Source of the DNA: DASWVC01 sp036401335
Lineage (GTDB): Bacteria; Verrucomicrobiota; Verrucomicrobiia; Chthoniobacterales; JAFAMB01
Assembly (NCBI GenBank): GCA_036401335.1
Contig: DASWVC010000317.1
Location: 1 to 48,913 of the forward strand
Reading direction: 5' to 3'
Length of the DNA stretch: 48,913 nt
Position numbers and translations under genes: made by a program. Each line of letters opens with the position of its first letter. The stretch's first letter is position 1. Of the stretch, positions 24,212-31,115 are shown piece by piece. The notes under the pieces were generated by a model. That model saw only the letters and a list, made by a program, of their open reading frames with translations. It ran no database searches and was not told where the DNA came from.

Positions 24212-25537
24212 TTACTCGAAATCCGGAAGCCACTGCCGCTGTGCTTTAAGCATTTCACCGACCATTTCGCGGATCTGGTCCAGTGTGCACGCCGCAGCCG
24301 TCAGTGGGTCAAGCATGACTGCGTGGTACACTGCTTCTTCATTCCCGCTCAGGGCAGCTTCCACGATGAGTTCCTGGACATTGATGTTGGTCCGGTTTAA
24401 AGCCGCCAGCTGGGGCGGCAACAATCCGACGGCCGTTGGTTGGACACCGTTGCCATCGACCAGGCAGGGCACTTCTACGCAGCACCCGTCCGGCAGGTTC
24501 TGAATGAGGTGGGTGTTGGGTACGTTCCCGTTGATCCGGATCGGCTGGTTGGTCTCCATGGCCTCAATGATGTACGACCCGTACTCGTGGGTGCGCGCCG
24601 TCGGCGGCTCCTCATGGAGTATTTCCTCAAATTCGTTTTGAAACGTCTGCAGCCGCTCCTGGCAGTGCCGAAGGTAACCGCCGGTCCGGCCGTAATCGAA
24701 CCATGCACTCACCTTGTCGGTGAACTTCGGCACCAGTTCCTGCTCAACCCGCTTGGCCGACTTCCGGAAATAAGGAGAATACTCGCTGCAATGGCCGCTG
24801 GACTCCGTGACGAAATAGCCAAAGTGCCGCATCACATCGATGCGAACGGGTTCCTGGCCGTAAACGTCAGGCTTTTCCGTGACTTCATGGATGCGCGGGT
24901 AGAGATCCACTTTGCCCCGGCGAAAATCGAGGAAGAACGCCTGATGATTGATCCCGGCGCAGAAAAATTCCACCTCGTTGTACGGCACGTCTACCCATTT
25001 CGCCAGCATCTCGCTGGTGCCCTGCACACTGTGGCAGAGGCCGACGTAGGGACGACCGGAGCCGGCCGCGATCGCCCAGCAGTTGGCCGCCATCGGGTTA
25101 ACGTAGTTAAGAAGCAGAGCGTCGGGAGCGACCTGGTCCATCTCGCGGCACAGGTCGAGCAGGACGGGGATGGTGCGCAAGGCGCGAAAAACACCTCCGG
25201 GGCCGAGGGTGTCGCCCACGCACTGCTCAACCCCATAACGGCGCGGGATGTCGATGTCCAGAGCGTACGCCTCCAGGCCGCCCTGCTGGAACGTGGTGAC
25301 AACGTAGTCCGCGCCGCGGACCGCGGCCTCGCGGTCGAGGTGCGCCTCCACGGTGGCCGGAAGCTTCCGGCGGTCAACGATCGCCTGAACGATCTGACGG
25401 GACTGTTCCAGGCGTTCAGCATCCAGGTCCATCAACGCGATCGTGCTTCCCGCCAATGCCGGGCTCAACAGGACGTCGTTGCACAAGTTGCGGGTAAACA
25501 CCATGCTGCCCGCGCCGATAAAGGTAATTTTTGGCAT
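24212..25537 (-). CDS. melA: GH4 alpha-galactosidase / alpha-glucosidase (NAD and metal dependent)
   Basis: 441 residues, cytoplasmic. N-terminal Rossmann motif ITFIGAGSMVF binds NAD; LCHSVQGT near residue 178 is the GH4 metal-binding Cys-His motif in the form found in alpha-galactosidases, followed by CAGINHQAFF with its His. These enzymes use NAD-assisted oxidation and beta-elimination, Mn and reducing conditions. Likely hydrolyses alpha-galactosides imported by the adjacent ABC system. Last gene of the minus-strand operon, 62 nt after the second permease. GH4 alpha-glucosidase or glucuronidase activity cannot be excluded. Confidence 0.88.
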   Translation of the reverse strand: MPKITFIGAGSMVFTRNLCNDVLLSPALAGSTIALMDLDAERLEQSRQIVQAIVDRRKLPATVEAHLDREAAVRGADYVVTTFQQGGLEAYALDIDIPRRYGVEQCVGDTLGPGGVFRALRTIPVLLDLCREMDQVAPDALLLNYVNPMAANCWAIAAGSGRPYVGLCHSVQGTSEMLAKWVDVPYNEVEFFCAGINHQAFFLDFRRGKVDLYPRIHEVTEKPDVYGQEPVRIDVMRHFGYFVTESSGHCSEYSPYFRKSAKRVEQELVPKFTDKVSAWFDYGRTGGYLRHCQERLQTFQNEFEEILHEEPPTARTHEYGSYIIEAMETNQPIRINGNVPNTHLIQNLPDGCCVEVPCLVDGNGVQPTAVGLLPPQLAALNRTNINVQELIVEAALSGNEEAVYHAVMLDPLTAAACTLDQIREMVGEMLKAQRQWLPDFE

Positions 25538-25553
25538 AAAGATTTGTCTGGTC

Positions 25554-25585
25554 GGAAGCTTGCCGGCCGGCTTGGCCGCGCTTCC
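25554..25585 (-). promoter_or_regulatory. intercistronic hairpin upstream of melA
   Basis: GGAAGC (25554-25559) and GCTTCC (25580-25585) form a stem around a GC-rich internal palindrome (GCCGGCCGGC). It lies between the permease stop and the GH4 start. No T-run follows, so it is more likely an mRNA stability or processing element than a terminator. Confidence 0.35.
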
Positions 25586-25599
25586 CGGAAAAATTCAGG

Positions 25600-26433
25600 T
25601 TATTTAACGGCACCCGCAGTGAGCCCAGCCACCAGCCGGCGCTGCACAATCGTGAAAAACACAATGGTCGGAAGAATGGCCACCACTGTACCGGCCGCGA
25701 TCATCCCCCATTTCACTTGCAGGCTGCTCATGAAAGATTGCAACGCGATCGGGAGCGTCTGCGTCCCCTGGCTTTGCGACAGGATGGAGACAAACAGGTA
25801 ATCGCCCCACGAAACCACGAACGCAAAGAAGCCGGCGACCACCAACCCGGGTACCGCAACGGGATAAATGATCCGGAAGAGCACGCCAAACCGGGAACAG
25901 CCGTCAATCGACGCCGCCTGGTCCAATTCCCGCGGGATCGCGTTAAAGTAACCGGTGAGCATCCACAAACCGAACGGCAGCGTGATCGACGCATGGGTCA
26001 GGATCAATCCAACGTGGGTGTCGACCAGCCCGAGGTTCGACATCAACACGTAGAACGGGATGAGGATCAGTACGTAAGGGAAAAACTGGGGAAGAAGCGC
26101 TGCCGTCATAAATATCGGCTTGCCGCGCAGCGCAAACCGGCTCAGGGCGTAGGCGGCAAGGCTGCCGAGAAACACCACGAGCAGCGTGGTAACAGTGGCA
26201 ATCACCACCGAATTCACCAGAAACCCGACCAGACCGTTGATCTGGAACACCTCGGCGTAGTTGTTCAGCGTCAAATCTCCCGGCGCCGGCAGGAGCTGCC
26301 CCGATTGGATGGAATCACTGGTCCGAAAACTTGAGAACACTAACCAGACAACCGGCAGCAGCAGAAACACATACGTGACAAGCAGTCCGGCGTAGACCAG
26401 GAGCAAACGACCCGTCCTCCGTTCTTTTTTCAT
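25600..26433 (-). CDS. carbohydrate ABC transporter permease (MalG-type)
   Basis: 277 residues, six transmembrane helices. The ATPase-contact EAA loop is clear: IPRELDQAASIDGCSRFGVL then FRIIYPVAVPG. ATG 26433 overlaps the stop of the MalF-type gene (ATGA), so the two permeases are co-translated. Forms the membrane channel of an importer with its partner. No ATPase gene is in the cluster, so a shared MsmK/UgpC-type ATPase encoded elsewhere is expected. Confidence 0.93.
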   Translation of the reverse strand: MKKERRTGRLLLVYAGLLVTYVFLLLPVVWLVFSSFRTSDSIQSGQLLPAPGDLTLNNYAEVFQINGLVGFLVNSVVIATVTTLLVVFLGSLAAYALSRFALRGKPIFMTAALLPQFFPYVLILIPFYVLMSNLGLVDTHVGLILTHASITLPFGLWMLTGYFNAIPRELDQAASIDGCSRFGVLFRIIYPVAVPGLVVAGFFAFVVSWGDYLFVSILSQSQGTQTLPIALQSFMSSLQVKWGMIAAGTVVAILPTIVFFTIVQRRLVAGLTAGAVK

Positions 26434-27392
26434 TTCGCGTCCATCCCTCCGATTAACTTCCGGCAAAGAAACACGGCCAGCACCAAAACCAGCAGCATGA
26501 CCACGCCGCCCGCGCTGGAATAACCGAGGGCGTAGCCGTTCCACGCCTGTTTGTAGATGTAAGTGGCCAGGACCTCAGTGGCATTTACCGGGCCGCCTCC
26601 GGTGGAAAGAAACACGAAATCGAAGTTGTTCAGCGTGAAGGTCACATGCAGCACCACCATCACGAGCATGATGTAACGCAGGTTCGGCAAGGTGATGTGC
26701 CAGAATTGTTTCCAGGCCGACGCACCATCGATGCGCGCGGCTTCGTACAGGTCGACCGGAATCGCCTGCATCGCCGCCATGAAAGAAATCGCGTAAAAAG
26801 GAATGTTCCGCCAAAGGTGCATGATCAACACCAGTGCGAATGCCCACCCGGGATCCCCGAACCAATTGCGTGCGAAGCTGCCCAGCCCGACCGTTCGCAG
26901 CAGGATGTTGACAAAGCCGGCGTTGGGCAGCGTGATGAACCTGAACATCACCACCGAGGTGATGATCGGCAGCACCCACGTGATCATCCCGACACTGCGG
27001 AAAAAGTGGATGCCGGGGACCTTCTGGATCAGCAGGTGGGCCACACCCAACCCAAGGATGACCTGCAGGGCCACGGCTATGAACGTCAGTTCCAGCGAGT
27101 GGGCAAATGAAAGCCGGAAAACGGAATCATTGAACAGCTTGACGTAGTTGGTCAGTCCCACCCAGTTCCACGTGTTCGGGTTTAACAACGACTGATCGGT
27201 GAACGACGTCAGGAATCCGCAAATGGTCGGGTACAGATTCAGGCCCAGAATCACCAGCAACGCTGGCGCCAGCAGCGCGTACCCGAACGCATCTTCGCGT
27301 AATCGCGTGATCCAGTAACGGCCGGGGCGGGGCTTTGCTATGGCCGCCGGGACGGCACGTCCCGTAGGCAGGGTAGAAGGGGCCTTTAGCAT
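26430..27392 (-). CDS. carbohydrate ABC transporter permease (MalF-type)
   Basis: 320 residues from ATG 27392 (MLKAPSTLP), six helices. Features: FGYALLAPALLVILGLNLYP in the first helix and the EAA loop IPVDLYEAARIDGASAWKQF. Partner of the MalG-type protein just downstream. The binding-protein gene is upstream across a strong hairpin at 27405-27431, a common arrangement that keeps permease levels below binding-protein levels. Confidence 0.93.
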   Translation of the reverse strand: MLKAPSTLPTGRAVPAAIAKPRPGRYWITRLREDAFGYALLAPALLVILGLNLYPTICGFLTSFTDQSLLNPNTWNWVGLTNYVKLFNDSVFRLSFAHSLELTFIAVALQVILGLGVAHLLIQKVPGIHFFRSVGMITWVLPIITSVVMFRFITLPNAGFVNILLRTVGLGSFARNWFGDPGWAFALVLIMHLWRNIPFYAISFMAAMQAIPVDLYEAARIDGASAWKQFWHITLPNLRYIMLVMVVLHVTFTLNNFDFVFLSTGGGPVNATEVLATYIYKQAWNGYALGYSSAGGVVMLLVLVLAVFLCRKLIGGMDAK

Positions 27393-27404
27393 GGGGGGGA
27401 AAAC

Positions 27405-27431
27405 GGGATGGGACCGGTACGGTCCCATCCC
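27405..27431 (-). terminator. strong intercistronic hairpin between binding protein and permease
   Basis: Perfect 11-bp inverted repeat GGGATGGGACC / GGTCCCATCCC with a 5-nt loop GGTAC. It sits between the binding-protein stop (27445) and the permease start (27392). On the minus strand it is followed by GTTTTCCCCCCC, a weak T-run, so it may attenuate transcription or protect the upstream mRNA end. Confidence 0.75.
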
Positions 27432-27444
27432 GGTGTGTTCGGGT

Positions 27445-28749
27445 TTACAGTTGATTGTTTTGGACCCGCTGCTGCAGCGCGTTGTACAGCTCTTTGCCGG
27501 TGTCCTGGGCCGATTTGTTCTTGTAAATGACCTTCTGCAAAGCCTCGGTCATGTCGTTCACGACAAGACCCCAGTTAACTGGAGCCAGCGCCACCCCGGT
27601 CGGCAGTTGGGCCGTGAAGGCTTGTTGCCACCAATCGTTTTTGAAGTCCGGCAGCTCAGCCACGTCTTTCCGAGGCGGGTTGACGCCTTCCAGTTTGTTG
27701 TCCATGGCAACAAACTCCTTGCTGCCAAGCGTCTTGATCACCTCCCAGGCGTTGCCTTTGTCTTTGCTCGCGGCATTAAGCATGATCGGCTTGACCTCAA
27801 GGTAGGTGGCCTGGGTACCGCCGGGAGGCAAAGGCAAAGCCGTGACCCCGGTGTTCTCTTCAAGGATCTTCCGGGCCACATCCCCTGTGGTGCGGTTTGC
27901 GTAGATCCATGGTCCCATGGGTACCATCGCGCTTTTCCCTGAGTAATAGTCGGTGTCGGTGGCCTGGTAATCGTTGCCCCGCGTGTTCTGGTTCGCGGCC
28001 GATGGGCTGCCTTTGAAATAGAAATCCTCGTACAGCTGCAGCACCTGGCCCAGCTTTTCCGGCGTCGTGTTCACGCTCCATTTCTGGGTCTTTTCATCCA
28101 GTTTGAACGGGTTTTCGCCGCCGTTCACCTGGAAGAAAAAGGAGATGAACTCCTGGAAAGTGCGCACACTGCCGCTCTTGGTCGTCAAACCCAGGCCAGC
28201 CACGCCCGATTCTTTCGCTGAAATGGTCGCGGCCGCTTGGACGAGGTCATCCCAGGTTTTCGGCGGTTGGAGTCCATATTTTTGCAGCAGGTCCTTACGG
28301 TAAAGCAGCACCCGGACGTTGGTGTTGTACGGCACCCCATAAAGTTTGCCGTTAATGGTCAGGGCCTTGAGGGTACTGGGCACGAATTGGTCTTTGTCCG
28401 CCCACTTGTCAAACTCATCATTCAACGGCGCGATCAAACCCGCTTTCTGGAAAGCGATCATTCCTTCGAGAACGCCTTCGATGACGTCCGGCTTGCCGCG
28501 GCGGCCCTGGACGATGAACTTCTGCTGGGCGTCCTGGTAAACGGGCGGGCCGTAATTGTTCGCCACCGCCACACCCTTGGGGAGATCCTTGGGGAAGTTT
28601 TCCTTGGCCCATTGCAACAGGCCGGGTTTTTGGGGGCCGTCCGTGGACATGGGGATAAACCAGAGGTCAATGTCCTTGCTGAAAACGGACGCTGCCGTCG
28701 AGACCAGTCCGATTGCCACCAGACAGGTGAGGGGGAACCTGATTCGCAT
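27445..28749 (-). CDS. ABC transporter sugar-binding protein
   Basis: 434 residues from ATG 28749, signal peptide (PLTCLVAIGLVSTAASVFS). Family-1 extracellular solute-binding protein features: GKLYGVPYNTNVRVLLYRKD, the hinge region with QKYGLQPPKTWDDLVQAA, and the ligand-cleft word AMVPMGPWIYANR. Delivers a sugar, probably an alpha-galactoside given the GH4 enzyme, to the two permeases. First gene of the operon; divergent from the AraC regulator with a 127-bp shared control region. Confidence 0.92.
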   Translation of the reverse strand: MRIRFPLTCLVAIGLVSTAASVFSKDIDLWFIPMSTDGPQKPGLLQWAKENFPKDLPKGVAVANNYGPPVYQDAQQKFIVQGRRGKPDVIEGVLEGMIAFQKAGLIAPLNDEFDKWADKDQFVPSTLKALTINGKLYGVPYNTNVRVLLYRKDLLQKYGLQPPKTWDDLVQAAATISAKESGVAGLGLTTKSGSVRTFQEFISFFFQVNGGENPFKLDEKTQKWSVNTTPEKLGQVLQLYEDFYFKGSPSAANQNTRGNDYQATDTDYYSGKSAMVPMGPWIYANRTTGDVARKILEENTGVTALPLPPGGTQATYLEVKPIMLNAASKDKGNAWEVIKTLGSKEFVAMDNKLEGVNPPRKDVAELPDFKNDWWQQAFTAQLPTGVALAPVNWGLVVNDMTEALQKVIYKNKSAQDTGKELYNALQQRVQNNQL

Positions 28750-28814
28750 AATGTTGGAAGAGTAGACGAAAATTAGGGGAAACCGCATTTAATTTGTCGA
28801 GGCGCCTATCGTTC

Positions 28815-28841
28815 GCAATAGTCGACCGCAAGCAATGATCG
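28815..28841. promoter_or_regulatory. candidate AraC-type direct-repeat operator
   Basis: GCAATAGTCG (28815-28824) and GCAATGATCG (28832-28841) are direct repeats, 8 of 10 identical, with a 17-bp period, in the region shared by the binding-protein and regulator genes. AraC-family proteins often bind two such direct half-sites on one DNA face. Found by eye only. Confidence 0.35.
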
Positions 28842-28876
28842 TCGTTCTGTGACAATGTGGATTTGCGGCGGCGCCC

Positions 28877-29767
28877 ATGGAAGCTGGCCACGACCTAAAA
28901 AAGTTGCAGCGAATTCTCGGCGCCTTGCGCTGCCGGTCGGAGCAACCTGTAAATTACCAAGCCAGGGTTTGCAGCGGATTTGAAACCCGGACGGTGCCGA
29001 AGGAATACTTTTGGGACGGTCGCCGACGTGCTTCCGACGCACGACACCCTTTCGTGATCTGGCAATACACGCTGGCGGGCGAGGGCGCTTTTCAAGCGGG
29101 CGGCAGTTCCCAACCGGTCGCGGTCCTGCCCGGCCGCGCCTTTACCACGGTGGTGCCCGGAGACGACCTTTATTACCTTCCCCCAACGTCCTGTTCATGG
29201 ACTTTCTTTTGGCTGATCACAGATCATCCCTACGTTGTCCAGCGAATCCACGCCCGTCAGCAGACCATGGCTCCACTGTGGGAACTGGCGCCCACGAGCG
29301 CGCTGGTCGGGCGGGCACTGGATCTCTTCGATGCCGTGCGGGCCGCGTCCCTGCCGGACGAATTTGCGGAAGAAGCGCAGCTTTTTCAGTTTCTGGTCGA
29401 GTACGAGCGAACCGCCCGGAACCTGACTTACCCTTCCACGGAGCGTGAACAGTTGCTCCGGGAAGTGCGGGCGGAGGTGCTTGCACGCCTGCGAAGCGGG
29501 CCCCCTGGTGTCGCCGAGATCGCCGCCAGCCGTGGGATGAGCCGCACACGCTTCTCCCATTATTTTCGGGAGCGGACCGGGCTGGGCCCCGGTGCTTTCA
29601 TCAATCAGGTCCGGATCGGCGAGGCAGCCCGCCTCCTCGTTTCTTCCAACCTCAAACTTGCGGCCATTGCCGGCTTGGCCGGGTTTGCCGACGCCACCCA
29701 CCTGGGCAAGGTCTTCCGCAAACACTTTTACTTGACGCCGGATAAGTACCGGCAGGCCATGCGGTAG
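28877..29767 (+). CDS. AraC-family transcriptional regulator
   Basis: 296 residues. N-terminal cupin-like sensor domain (VIWQYTLAGEGAFQAGG, VLPGRAFTTVVPGDD). The C-terminal double helix-turn-helix shows GVAEIAASRGMSRTRFSHYF in the first HTH and KLAAIAGLAGFADATHLGKV then FRKHFYLTPDKYR in the second, the family signature. Divergent from the alpha-galactoside operon, so it is the likely activator, with the sugar binding the sensor domain. Stop TAG is 2 nt before a TGCCAC hairpin element. Confidence 0.93.
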   Translation: MEAGHDLKKLQRILGALRCRSEQPVNYQARVCSGFETRTVPKEYFWDGRRRASDARHPFVIWQYTLAGEGAFQAGGSSQPVAVLPGRAFTTVVPGDDLYYLPPTSCSWTFFWLITDHPYVVQRIHARQQTMAPLWELAPTSALVGRALDLFDAVRAASLPDEFAEEAQLFQFLVEYERTARNLTYPSTEREQLLREVRAEVLARLRSGPPGVAEIAASRGMSRTRFSHYFRERTGLGPGAFINQVRIGEAARLLVSSNLKLAAIAGLAGFADATHLGKVFRKHFYLTPDKYRQAMR

Positions 29768-29768
29768 G

Positions 29769-29883
29769 AAATGCCACGAGTCAAAAAATCAAACAATGCC
29801 ACAAATGGAGGACGAAGAGCGGTATTCGTGGCATTCTTCCATCCTTTGACTCGTGGCATTTAGTGCTTTGATCCGTGGCCTTC
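29769..29883. repeat. nested TGCCAC/GTGGCA inverted repeat covering the rhomboid start
   Basis: Outer arms AAATGCCACGAGTCAAA (29769-29785) and TTTGACTCGTGGCATTT (29845-29861) are a perfect 17-bp inverted repeat. Inner arms AATGCCACAAAT (29795-29806) and ATTCGTGGCATT (29824-29835) match 11 of 12. A further reverse copy (GATCCGTGGC) ends by 29880. Starts 2 nt after the AraC stop and its right arm contains the GTG assigned as rhomboid start. Confidence 0.9.
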
Positions 29884-30512
29884 CGCCGCGCCTGCCGGTG
29901 GTGACCTATGGCGTGGCCATCCTGAGCGTGCTCGTGTTTGTGGGCGAGGCGCTCAACCGGCACGCGGTATTCGCCCTTCTGGTCAATCCCGTGCGCGACC
30001 TGCCGGAAGCAGGTTGGTGGGCGATCCTCGCCACCACCGTGGTGCACGGCTCGGTGGCGCACCTGGCCTTCAATCTTCTCGCGTTTCGCGCGCTCGGGGC
30101 GGTCGTGGAACAGACAATCGGTCCTATCCGCTACTTCGTGCTGTTGCTGGCCCTCGCGTGGGTGTCCTCCAGTTATCAACTCGGGCTCGAACGCGTCGTC
30201 GGCATCGGGCTGTCCGGGGTCATCTACGGAATTTTCGGTTACATGCTTGGGGCGTGTCCGCGCGATCCCACCTTTCGCTGGTACGTGCGGCAAAACTATA
30301 AAGTGGTGATCGGTTGGGCCGTCGTTTGCGTGGTGCTCACGCAAATGAAAATCCTTGGGATCGCCAACACCGCCCATTTCAGCGGCTTGTTTTTCGGTGC
30401 GCTCTGCGGCCTGACGGAAGGACTGCCACGGTGGCGCTGGGTCTTTCGGGCCTTGGCGCTGGCGGCCATGGTCGCGGCGGTACCGATGATCTGGGCCGCA
30501 GCCGCCGGCTGA
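29853..30512 (+). CDS. rhomboid-family intramembrane serine protease
   Basis: 219 residues, six or seven helices. Catalytic Ser121 in GIGLSGVIYG (GxSG) and His175 in ANTAHFSG; the supporting motif HGSVAHLAFN (His65, His70, Asn74) is intact, so it should be active. It cuts substrates inside the membrane. The GTG at 29853 lies in a repeat arm; a TTG at 29868 (MIRGLPPRL) is an alternative that shortens it by 5 residues. The rhomboid stop overlaps the beginning of a flavoenzyme remnant. Confidence 0.88.
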   Translation: MAFSALIRGLPPRLPVVTYGVAILSVLVFVGEALNRHAVFALLVNPVRDLPEAGWWAILATTVVHGSVAHLAFNLLAFRALGAVVEQTIGPIRYFVLLLALAWVSSSYQLGLERVVGIGLSGVIYGIFGYMLGACPRDPTFRWYVRQNYKVVIGWAVVCVVLTQMKILGIANTAHFSGLFFGALCGLTEGLPRWRWVFRALALAAMVAAVPMIWAAAAG

Positions 30513-30853
30513 CAGGCGACAGGTGGCTGTTGGCAGGGGATGCGGCCGGCTTTATCGATCCGGTGTGGAGCAGCGGCGTGTACATCGCCATCCTTTCGGG
30601 CGAGAAAGCGGCCGACGCGCTCAACCGGGTCTTGCGGCAGCCGGAACTCAAAGCGCGTGAGTTCACGCGTTATGCGCGGCGCGTGAACCGGGTGATGGAC
30701 TTGTGCCTGAAGTTTGTCACGGCGTGGTACACCACTGCGTTTGCCGAAGTATTCTTCCACCCGCGGGAGTTCCTGCGTTTGGTGCCGGCGGTGAACTCCA
30801 TTCTGGCAGGCGACGACCGCCAATTGATCTGCAGGCCGCCGGTTTTGCGGTAG
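30512..30853 (+). pseudogene. C-terminal remnant of an FAD-dependent oxidoreductase/halogenase
   Basis: 113 residues without a start. It opens with GDRWLLAGDAAGFIDPVWSS and GVYIAILSGEKAADAL, the second FAD-contact motif (GDAAGFIDP) of geranylgeranyl-reductase/tryptophan-halogenase-type flavoproteins, followed by the helical C-terminal part. The N-terminal FAD-binding GxGxxG half (about 270 residues) is absent; the sequence upstream is the rhomboid gene. A deletion fused the end of rhomboid to the middle of a flavoprotein gene. Confidence 0.8.
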
Positions 30854-30888
30854 GGGAGCTTGTCCTCAAGCGCCCCCGGGAAGGATGT

Positions 30889-30941
30889 ATCGGGGTACCG
30901 GCGTGACGGGGTGGACGAAGGTGCGGGGAGGCGTCCACCCC
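30889..30941. repeat. 8-nt-phase repeat and 10-bp hairpin
   Basis: The words CGGGGTACCGGCGTGACGGG are 8-nt phased (GGGGTACC, GGCGTGAC, GGGGTGGA). GGGGTGGACG (30908-30917) and CGTCCACCCC (30932-30941) form a perfect 10-bp stem with a 14-nt loop. It follows the flavoenzyme remnant; the remaining bases to 31115 show nothing else recognisable. Confidence 0.6.
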
Positions 30942-31115
30942 GGTCGGGTCGCGTGTGCCAGAGGCGCTAGCTTAAGTCGTTTCCTGTTTTGGCCAGGTAA
31001 GCGGCGCGGGCGCGGGTCCCCCTCCACGCCCCAAGAGCAAGGCACGCATAGCCGCCAATCGATGTTCAGGACCGCGTTGCTCCAGCCCTGTCGCCCGCTG
31101 CCTGCCTTGGCGTTC

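Noticed and set aside
24440..25801. 453-codon frame opposite the GH4 gene
   Set aside because: Shadow of melA; the GH4 strand carries the NAD and Cys-His motifs.
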